A stretch of DNA of 13,427 nucleotides from Bacteroidota bacterium (GTDB taxonomy: Bacteria; Bacteroidota; Bacteroidia; Flavobacteriales; Flavobacteriaceae): positions 1 to 13,427 of the forward strand of contig JAEYZX010000086.1 of NCBI GenBank assembly GCA_023427845.1. Reading direction: 5' to 3'. The notes below the pieces were generated by a model that saw only the letters and a program-made list of their open reading frames with translations, was not told where the DNA came from and searched no databases. Each line of letters begins with the position of its first letter. The stretch's first letter is position 1. The position numbers and the translations under genes were made by a program. Shown here in pieces: positions 7,164-13,427 of this stretch.

Positions 7164-7216
7164 CCTCCCAAAAGTTTCACACGCTACGGAGTAGCTTTAT
7201 TTTAATTACGTTGGTA

Positions 7217-9238
7217 ATGAAAATAATGCACTTCCCTTTAGCACGCCTCACTATACTATTCGTCTGCGGAATCGTGATTGCGCGTACCATATCATCACCC
7301 GGCCTAATACCAATCATGGGGCTGGCATCGATGCTTGTATTGTTTGCAGTCTATATGCTATCGCGGAAATATGACCGGATACAGCTTGGATTTGGGATCG
7401 CATCGGCAGTATGTGCAGTTTTACTTGGATTCTCTACGCAGCAACTGCATTCCGACAGTAACCGTGCGAATCATTATTTGAATTTTGCGCATGACCATGA
7501 ATTTAATTCACTTGAACTTGTATTGCGCGAACAATTTAAAACCACAGCTAAAAATGAGCGGTTTGTTGCTACTGTACAAACCATCAACGGACGGTCGTCT
7601 CAGGGATTGCTTCTGCTTAATATCAAGAAAGATTCACTTGCGCAACCACTGGTAATAGGTTCAGTCATCAACCTTCAATCGAACTTTGGCGGATATCAGC
7701 CACCTCGCAACCCGGGACAATTCGACTATGCCGGTTATCTAAAAAACAAAAACATTGCATCTCAGATATATTGCAGCAGAAACGAAATGCTCATTTGCGA
7801 TAAGGTCCATAAGAATGTTTGGTATTACGCTGCAAAGATTCGAAACACAATGCTGACAAATCTGAGGCTCAGCGGTTTCAAAGAACGGGAACTTAACGTA
7901 CTCGCAGCATTGATTCTCGGCCAGCAACAGGATATTGCGCGGGAGATTTTACGGGATTATCAATATGCGGGAGCAGTACACATCTTATCGGTGTCAGGAT
8001 TGCATGTGGGGCTCATTCTGTTGTTCATCAATATTATCATGCGACCATTGCCGAATACAAGAACGGGTTCGCTTTTTAAGATCGTTATACTGCTAGGCTC
8101 TTTATGGTGCTTTGCGATTCTTGCCGGACTTTCGCCTTCGGTCGTACGGTCGGTAACTATGTTTTCATTTGTCGCGATTGGAATGCACTTACGACGATCA
8201 ACAAACATCTTTCATACATTATTGGTGTCGGTATTTCTTATACTGCTGTTCCAGCCCTCATTTCTCATGGATGTGGGTTTTCAACTTAGTTATGTCGCAT
8301 TATTTTTTATAGTTTGGTTGCAACCATTGTTTGCTTCGTTATGGCAACCAAAAAATACGATCGTAAAATATTTGTGGGACATAGTTACAGTGTCATTTGC
8401 AGCACAAATTGGAACATTTCCTTTGAGCGTCTATTACTTCCACCAATTTGCCGGATTGTTTTTCGTGACAAACCTGCTTATTATTCCGTTCTTAAGCGTC
8501 ATTATGGCTATTGGCGTCACCGTTGCAATCATTGCGATGTTCGGTACTGTTCCGTTCGGCTTGGCCCTGGTGCTTGAAAAATGCATTTTTATATTGAATG
8601 GAATAATTGCCAAAATCGCATCATTCGATCAATTCGTACTTCGGGATATACCATTCAATAAAGTAATGTTAGTCTCGTCGTATCTTCTGATAATTGCATT
8701 CTTTATTTGGATTGGGAAGCCAAACTTTAGGCGCTTGTGCTATGTAATGTTGCTCGTTATGGCTGTTCAGGCATCATGTTTACAGGCGATGATAAACAGC
8801 CGTAATCACTCGGAGTTAATCGTTTTTAATTTGCCGCGAAACACGTTGCTTGCCGAGAATCGAAATGCGAATGCTAAAATATTTTGCAACGATACTTCAT
8901 TCCACAGTAATTCCATGCTGCAGTCTTTCCTGGTCGGCAATTTCATCACGACCCACACAATTGAAAATGTACCAAATGTAATGCATTGGAAAAATAAAAA
9001 TATTTTGATTATAGACAGTTTAGCGGTTGTGCCGTCAAACAAGTATCCTGATGTAATACTGCTGATCCAATCGCCGCGAATAAATCTGGAGAGGCTGTTG
9101 AAAAACTCCAAACCCGAAATTATAATAGCCGATGCATCGAATTACAAATCTTATATCGAGAACTGGAAACGAACGTGCCATAAACAAAAAATCCCCTTCC
9201 ACGCGACCGGTGAAAAGGGATTCTATAGCATCAAATAA
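7217..9238 (+). CDS. comEC: ComEC/Rec2-family DNA-uptake channel protein
   Basis: A 673-residue polytopic inner-membrane protein expected to form the channel that carries single-stranded DNA into the cytoplasm in natural transformation. Two N-terminal helices lead to a DUF4131-like soluble region (about residues 60-200), followed by the Competence domain (about 220-500) with the hallmark HILSVSGLHVG at residues 255-265 and many hydrophobic helices. The C-terminal 150 residues are soluble and lack the HxHxDH and HHGS metal-binding motifs of full-length ComEC; PDVILLIQSPRINLERLL at about 611-628 lies where that fold's PDVLxxxHHGS strand would be. I chose ATG 7217; TTG 7211 and ATG 7226 are also in frame, and the last puts the start near the conserved FPLARL. 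The gene converges on the thioredoxin gene with a 2-bp gap. Confidence 0.93.
   Translation: MKIMHFPLARLTILFVCGIVIARTISSPGLIPIMGLASMLVLFAVYMLSRKYDRIQLGFGIASAVCAVLLGFSTQQLHSDSNRANHYLNFAHDHEFNSLELVLREQFKTTAKNERFVATVQTINGRSSQGLLLLNIKKDSLAQPLVIGSVINLQSNFGGYQPPRNPGQFDYAGYLKNKNIASQIYCSRNEMLICDKVHKNVWYYAAKIRNTMLTNLRLSGFKERELNVLAALILGQQQDIAREILRDYQYAGAVHILSVSGLHVGLILLFINIIMRPLPNTRTGSLFKIVILLGSLWCFAILAGLSPSVVRSVTMFSFVAIGMHLRRSTNIFHTLLVSVFLILLFQPSFLMDVGFQLSYVALFFIVWLQPLFASLWQPKNTIVKYLWDIVTVSFAAQIGTFPLSVYYFHQFAGLFFVTNLLIIPFLSVIMAIGVTVAIIAMFGTVPFGLALVLEKCIFILNGIIAKIASFDQFVLRDIPFNKVMLVSSYLLIIAFFIWIGKPNFRRLCYVMLLVMAVQASCLQAMINSRNHSELIVFNLPRNTLLAENRNANAKIFCNDTSFHSNSMLQSFLVGNFITTHTIENVPNVMHWKNKNILIIDSLAVVPSNKYPDVILLIQSPRINLERLLKNSKPEIIIADASNYKSYIENWKRTCHKQKIPFHATGEKGFYSIK
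9186..9221 (-). terminator. Intrinsic terminator for the peptide operon, inside the comEC 3' end
   Basis: Read on the minus strand, ATCCCTTTTCAC (9221-9210) and GTGGAAGGGGAT (9202-9191) form a 12-bp stem around the loop CGGTCGC, followed by five more T (9190-9186). Two of the pairs are U-G, which form only in minus-strand RNA; in the comEC transcript the same positions are C-A mismatches. It starts 20 nt past the thioredoxin stop codon, and the same DNA encodes the last residues of ComEC (around IPFHATGEKGF). Confidence 0.85.
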
Positions 9239-9240
9239 TT

Positions 9241-9702
9241 TTATTTTTTAAGTATACGGTTTGCAGTGCTAAGCCATGCCGATGGACCGCCGGCCACATA
9301 ACCGGTGCTGCCAAGTTGTATAAACGCGGTTTTTCCGTCTTTGTCGGTTGAACCGTTTGCAAACCAGATTGTCGGATAACCACGTATGCCGAAAAATTGC
9401 TGTAGTGCGGCATTTTGCTGCTTAAGTTCGGGAGTCTGCGGTGTCCGACGTGGATAATCCAATTCGACCAACACTACATTTTCCTTAGCCCAGGCTGCAA
9501 ATTCAGGAGTTTTCAGTACCTCTTTTTGCAATCGGATACACCAACCGCACCAGTCGCTGCCCGTAAAAAACAACAACATCGGTTTTTTGCTTTTAGTCGA
9601 CATCTGGACTGCCTTCTTAATATCGGTCTGCCATTCAATCTCTTGCGCCTGTGTGGCAACGCAACATAGAACTACTACAATCGTTAATAAAAATTTCTTC
9701 AT
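9241..9702 (-). CDS. Exported thioredoxin-fold protein (CGWC)
   Basis: A 153-residue protein with a signal peptide (MKKFLLTIVVVLCCVATQA, likely cut before QE) and one thioredoxin-like domain. The redox pair is Cys52 and Cys55 in SDWCGWCIRLQKEV, and the cis-proline is Pro110 in GIRGYPT. The wording FFTGSDWCGWC and the PEFAAWAKENVVLVELD segment resemble Thioredoxin_7/DUF255-like periplasmic proteins, not cytoplasmic TrxA (WCGPC). The cysteines at 13-14 lie in the signal peptide core and do not form a good lipobox. It probably reduces or isomerises disulfides in the cell envelope. It is the last gene of the minus-strand operon, 16 nt after the second transporter gene. Its link with peptide uptake is unclear. 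Its partner reductase is not in the window. Confidence 0.9.
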   Translation of the reverse strand: MKKFLLTIVVVLCCVATQAQEIEWQTDIKKAVQMSTKSKKPMLLFFTGSDWCGWCIRLQKEVLKTPEFAAWAKENVVLVELDYPRRTPQTPELKQQNAALQQFFGIRGYPTIWFANGSTDKDGKTAFIQLGSTGYVAGGPSAWLSTANRILKK

Positions 9703-9718
9703 CTTTAAATTACTTTAA

Positions 9719-11524
9719 TTATCGGACGCCGTGCATCAGCTTTTTAATCACCGGTGACATCACTATCGAAAATAGTGCCACAGCAACTGAAACGGCCGCG
9801 AGTATCCAGAAGAAATAGCTCAAACCGTGTTCATTCGCAATCTTGTCGATGTTTTCACCGAACATACCTGCACCTTTCATTCCGATCGCAACCGCGAGAT
9901 ACCAAACCCCGAACATAAATGCAATCATACGAGCAGGAACAAGCTTGCTCACATACGACAATCCGACCGGCGAAATACACAATTCACCCATAGTATGGAA
10001 CAAGAATACGAGAATCAGCCAGATCATGCTGACAGATGCCGTTTTCGCCCCCGGCTCGATTCCGCTTGCGCCAAAAGCAACACATGCCATACCGATAGCA
10101 AGCAGCATCATCCCGATTCCGTATTTGTTATTTGCAGATGGATTGTATTTACTTTCCCACCATTTAGAGAACAATGGTGCCAGTGAAATGATAAACAATG
10201 AGTTCAATGTCGAGAACCATGTGGCCGGAACTTCGGTCAATGGAGTCGTAACTTTATCGATTTTCAGCATTGCAAGAGTCTCATCGGAAAAATCCAAAAT
10301 TCCGGCAGTATAATAATCTTTAGCCAGCATCCACAATGCAATTGTCCATACGATGAGGAAACTCGTACTAAGGATAAGGCTGGCAACGGTATATAATTTA
10401 AAGGTTTGTTTGAACAACAGTGTCAGTACCCAGGTTATGATCGCCAAAGGCAGTATCGTAATAAGCGAGTTGATGATCAGAAAGGTAACACTCCAATTTC
10501 CTGTCAGAACCCTGTCGGTATAATCGCTGGCGAAGATTGTCAAACTGTTTGGCGATTGTTCGAAAATCGCCCAGAAGAATATGGTAAGGAATGCAAAAAA
10601 CGTCACCGCAATTAACTTCTCACGTGTAATTGCCGAATACTGCGTAAACCGGTATACCAACAATATGATGAACAAGCCCAATGCAGTAAGAATCGCGATT
10701 GTATTACCATGTTCGCCAAGCCAGCTGAAAATGTTTACCGTTCCGCCCGAGATTTTTGTCGCCGGATCATTTAATATCCAAAGTAATCCAAGCGTCGCTG
10801 CCAATCCGATCATCACAAGCTGCCACGGAGTAAACGGATTTCGTTTATCGGTGTCGCTTGCTTCCGATAGTGCGCGGCTTTCTTTTGTCGGTTTCAATCC
10901 GATATTCCCAAAAATATTTTGCGACAGCCAGAACTGCAGCATTCCAAAAAACATGAAGATCCCTGCAAGACCAAATCCATAGCTCCAACCTACTTTTTCG
11001 CCCAAATATCCGCAAAGCAAAATTCCGAAGAAAGCTCCGGCATTTACACCCATGTAAAATAAGGTGTACGCTCCGTCTTTTTTCTCAGGTCGGTCTTTAT
11101 ACATTTCAGAAATGATTGATGTCATGTTTGGTTTAAAGAAACCATTTCCGAAGACCAAAAGGATTAGTCCGAGGTAAATCGAAAATTCGGTTTCAACCGC
11201 CATTGACGCATGCCCGAGAGTCATCAGCACCGCTCCAACAACGACGGCCCATCGGAAACCGATTATCTTATCGGCAAAATAACCTCCGAGCATTGTGGAT
11301 AGATAAACCAATCCGACATATGAACCGAATAATGCAGATGCATTTTCACGGGTCCATCCCCAGCCGCCATCGGTCATCGAAGCAATCAGGAATAATATTA
11401 AGAGTGACCGCATTCCGTAAAATGAGAAACGCTCCCACATTTCGGTAAAAAACAATACGAATAATCCCGCGGGATGTCCTAAAACCGGGCTTTGGAAAAA
11501 GTGATCTGTTGAATTCTGGTTCAT
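9719..11524 (-). CDS. Proton-dependent oligopeptide transporter (POT/PTR2), long form
   Basis: A 601-residue inner-membrane MFS symporter that imports di- or tripeptides with protons. The POT signature ExxER is Glu28-Met-Trp-Glu31-Arg32 in TEMWERFSFYG; the PTR2 motif FYMGVNAGA lies at residues 156-164, FFWAIFEQ at 316-323 and GELCISPVGL at 513-522. It shares these blocks closely with the upstream paralogue, and both end in KKLMHGV. It is about 90 residues longer because of a segment at roughly 346-432 holding two extra hydrophobic helices (about 346-370 and 378-400) and a polar loop with acidic and Thr/Pro residues. The start ATG is 4 nt after the stop of the upstream transporter gene, so the two are coupled. 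Substrate range cannot be predicted. Confidence 0.95.
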   Translation of the reverse strand: MNQNSTDHFFQSPVLGHPAGLFVLFFTEMWERFSFYGMRSLLILFLIASMTDGGWGWTRENASALFGSYVGLVYLSTMLGGYFADKIIGFRWAVVVGAVLMTLGHASMAVETEFSIYLGLILLVFGNGFFKPNMTSIISEMYKDRPEKKDGAYTLFYMGVNAGAFFGILLCGYLGEKVGWSYGFGLAGIFMFFGMLQFWLSQNIFGNIGLKPTKESRALSEASDTDKRNPFTPWQLVMIGLAATLGLLWILNDPATKISGGTVNIFSWLGEHGNTIAILTALGLFIILLVYRFTQYSAITREKLIAVTFFAFLTIFFWAIFEQSPNSLTIFASDYTDRVLTGNWSVTFLIINSLITILPLAIITWVLTLLFKQTFKLYTVASLILSTSFLIVWTIALWMLAKDYYTAGILDFSDETLAMLKIDKVTTPLTEVPATWFSTLNSLFIISLAPLFSKWWESKYNPSANNKYGIGMMLLAIGMACVAFGASGIEPGAKTASVSMIWLILVFLFHTMGELCISPVGLSYVSKLVPARMIAFMFGVWYLAVAIGMKGAGMFGENIDKIANEHGLSYFFWILAAVSVAVALFSIVMSPVIKKLMHGVR

Positions 11525-11528
11525 ATAA

Positions 11529-13064
11529 TTAGTTGTTTAGTTCTTTGTCGACGCCGTGCATGAGCTTCTTAAGCAATGGCGATATTATCAATAAAAGCAC
11601 TCCAAATATAACACCTGTGTAAAACAAGTATTCAAAAAGCATCAAGTAACTTTCTTTGGCTAAATTTAAATCCGGCGCTTCGCCATTGGTAGTATCGATT
11701 GCGGCAATGTTGGCAAGTACCGACGCGATGAATTCTGAGCTTGCAGTTGCCAAAAACCACACACCCATCATAAAACCGACAATTTTTGCAGGCGACAGTT
11801 TTGTTACTGCCGACAAACCTACCGGCGACAAGCACAACTCGCCACAAGTATGCAGGAAATAGGTGATCACTAACCAATACATGGCAACTTTTCCAAGACC
11901 GGATGCGTTAATCCCCATGACAAGCGCGCCAAATCCTAACCCAACAAACATAAGCGCCAGTGAGAATTTGACCGCAGTATTCGGATTGTATTTCCCGAGT
12001 TTCACCCACAGCCATGCAAAAACAGGCGCAAGTAAAATGATAAAGAGCGCATTCAAACTCAGGAACTGTCCCGCTTTGATCTCGCCGCGATCGAGAATCC
12101 TGTCGGCAAATAAGTTCATCGACGTATACGCCTGTTCAAAAAGCGCCCAGAAAATGACCGTAAAAATGATCAGAATGGTTAACGCCATCAACCGTTCGCG
12201 GGCAATCTTATCGAGCTGCGTCATCGCATAATAAACAATGTACACAAACGATATCGCGCCGGCAATTATCAATATGTTTTGGACGATGCTGTGCCGCTGT
12301 ACCATCTGCCAAAGCAACAATGTCGATAAAATGCTGACGCCATAAATCACGTACTCATTTTTGATTCCGAATGTCTTCTTTTCAAGTGTTTCCGGAAAAT
12401 TGGATTCTCCCTTTCCATTCAGATGTCTTTTGCCTAATACAAACGTGATGAGTCCGGCCAACATACCGATTCCGGCGGCGCCAAAACCGTAACTCCAACC
12501 GAATTCTTCTCCAAGCCAGACGCAAATGATTGTCGCCAGGAATGATCCGAGATTGATTCCCATGTAAAACAACGTAAATCCGGAATCCCTGCGTTTGTCC
12601 CCCTGCGCATATAGTTCCCCTACGAGCGATGATATGTTGGCCTTTAAAAACCCAACCCCTAACACAATGAATGCGAGCGATAGATAGAATATTTGCATTG
12701 CAAAATCGTCGCGGGTGATTTCGCCCGTTACCGATTGCGTGGCCGCAGTTCCTTCAAATGCCATCCCGGCATGGCCCAACACCAGCATGATTCCGCCAAA
12801 AACAACGGCTTTCCGAAAACCCAGATATCGATCGGCAATAAAGCCGCCCACGACAGGCATTGCATAAACCAGGGCCGCATACGATCCTACGAGCATATTT
12901 CCGGCGCTGTCTGAAAACAGGTGATACTTGGTAAGGTAAAAAATAAGCAGGGCTTTCATTCCGTAGAAGGAAAAGCGCTCCCACATTTCAGTAAAAAACA
13001 GGATAAACAATCCTTTAGGGTGTCCAAACAAATCGTTGGACGGGGTCAGCGCTTGGTTGGCCAT
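11529..13064 (-). CDS. Proton-dependent oligopeptide transporter (POT/PTR2), standard length
   Basis: A 511-residue MFS symporter of the POT family, the usual length for bacterial DtpA/B-like carriers. ExxER is Glu26-Met-Trp-Glu29-Arg30; FYMGINLGS lies at residues 166-174, FWALFEQ at 305-311 and GELCLSPVGL at 408-417, the region holding the conserved glutamate near the peptide-binding site. About 14 hydrophobic helices can be counted, as in other bacterial POTs with the extra pair between the two six-helix bundles. A likely gene duplication produced it and the downstream long form. It starts 5 nt after the S9 peptidase stop codon. The pairing suggests that dipeptides released outside by that peptidase are taken in here. 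Confidence 0.96.
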   Translation of the reverse strand: MANQALTPSNDLFGHPKGLFILFFTEMWERFSFYGMKALLIFYLTKYHLFSDSAGNMLVGSYAALVYAMPVVGGFIADRYLGFRKAVVFGGIMLVLGHAGMAFEGTAATQSVTGEITRDDFAMQIFYLSLAFIVLGVGFLKANISSLVGELYAQGDKRRDSGFTLFYMGINLGSFLATIICVWLGEEFGWSYGFGAAGIGMLAGLITFVLGKRHLNGKGESNFPETLEKKTFGIKNEYVIYGVSILSTLLLWQMVQRHSIVQNILIIAGAISFVYIVYYAMTQLDKIARERLMALTILIIFTVIFWALFEQAYTSMNLFADRILDRGEIKAGQFLSLNALFIILLAPVFAWLWVKLGKYNPNTAVKFSLALMFVGLGFGALVMGINASGLGKVAMYWLVITYFLHTCGELCLSPVGLSAVTKLSPAKIVGFMMGVWFLATASSEFIASVLANIAAIDTTNGEAPDLNLAKESYLMLFEYLFYTGVIFGVLLLIISPLLKKLMHGVDKELNN

Positions 13065-13069
13065 AATTT

Positions 13070-13427
13070 TTATAGATTTTCCCGGATAAAGTTAGTCATT
13101 TTATTAAATAGCTGAATTCGCGTTTTACCGCCATAAATTCCGTGGTTTTTATCAGGATAGATTTGTGAATCGAATTGTTTGTCGGCTTGGATCAACGCTT
13201 CCATCATCTGCATTGTATTTTGCACATGTACGTTGTCATCTCCCGAACCATGAATCAGCAACAATTTTCCTTTTAATTTATCGACGTGATTGATAGGCGA
13301 ATTATCGTCATAACCCGACGGATTTTCCTGCGGTGTCTGCATATAACGCTCGGTATACACCGTATCGTAGAATCTCCAGTTCGTTACCGGTGCAACGGCA
13401 ATCGCCATTTTGAAGACGTCATTACCT
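13070..13427 (-). CDS. DPP IV-like S9 dipeptidyl peptidase, C-terminal fragment (partial)
   Basis: Only the last 118 residues are in the window; the frame is open to the right edge. The visible part begins GNDVFKMAIAVAPVTNWRFYD, the stretch just after the nucleophile elbow of prolyl oligopeptidase-fold enzymes, so the catalytic Ser (GWSYGG motif) lies outside. The other two triad members are visible: Asp in HGSGDDNVH (first Asp) and His in PDKNHGI. The TERYMQTPQENPSGY segment is typical of DPP IV, which removes X-Pro or X-Ala dipeptides from the N-terminus of peptides, usually in the periplasm of Bacteroidota. The methionine at 13408 is internal. It is the first visible gene of the peptide operon; the promoter must be upstream of the window. 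Confidence 0.92.
   Translation of the reverse strand, partial: GNDVFKMAIAVAPVTNWRFYDTVYTERYMQTPQENPSGYDDNSPINHVDKLKGKLLLIHGSGDDNVHVQNTMQMMEALIQADKQFDSQIYPDKNHGIYGGKTRIQLFNKMTNFIRENL

Noticed and set aside
9843..10313. Long + strand open frames opposite the long POT gene (also 10581-10982 and 11863-12231)
   Set aside because: They are antisense to conserved transporter sequence and show no domain, signal peptide or operon logic; they reflect the codon bias of the real genes.

Overview
This window looks like part of a Flavobacterium-type genome (phylum Bacteroidota). The evidence is the gene families themselves (a roughly 735-residue Prc/Tsp protease, a short ComEC without a working metallo-beta-lactamase domain, a DPP IV-type S9 peptidase beside POT transporters), the AT-rich spacers, the lack of clear Shine-Dalgarno sites, and promoter boxes of the Bacteroidota form TAnnTTTG. 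No insertion sequence, phage gene, CRISPR array, tRNA or rRNA is visible.

Left part (1-3902). The 3' end of a penicillin-binding protein 2 gene is followed after 5 nt by rodA; together they are the transpeptidase and glycosyltransferase of the elongasome. The 232-bp spacer after rodA is the most unusual non-coding stretch. It holds seven 7-nt tandem units that are G-free on the + strand, then a chain of hairpins that may be a flavobacterial structured RNA, then a good intrinsic terminator serving the convergent gene. That gene, on the minus strand, encodes a C-terminal processing protease (Prc/Tsp, family S41).

Middle part (4054-9238, + strand). surE, a three-helix membrane protein of unknown function, and lpxB (lipid A synthesis) are overlapping or nearly abutting and look like one transcription unit. 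A 249-bp spacer with small dyads leads to an exported NlpC/P60 (C40) cell-wall peptidase closed by its own terminator. comEC follows; it encodes a DNA-uptake channel protein whose C-terminal part looks like a degenerate metallo-beta-lactamase fold.

Right part (9241-13427, minus strand). Four tightly spaced genes read leftwards: the C-terminal end of a DPP IV-like S9 dipeptidyl peptidase, two tandem proton:oligopeptide symporters (POT/PTR2), and an exported thioredoxin-fold protein. This is a coherent peptide-use operon: extracytoplasmic release of dipeptides, then their uptake. Its terminator appears to lie inside the last codons of the convergent comEC gene, only 2 bp away.

Most of the window is ordinary core-genome content. 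I found no convincing new multi-gene system. The points most worth a second look are the non-coding element after rodA, the terminator embedded in comEC, the eroded ComEC C-terminus, and the two-helix insertion in one of the paired transporters.
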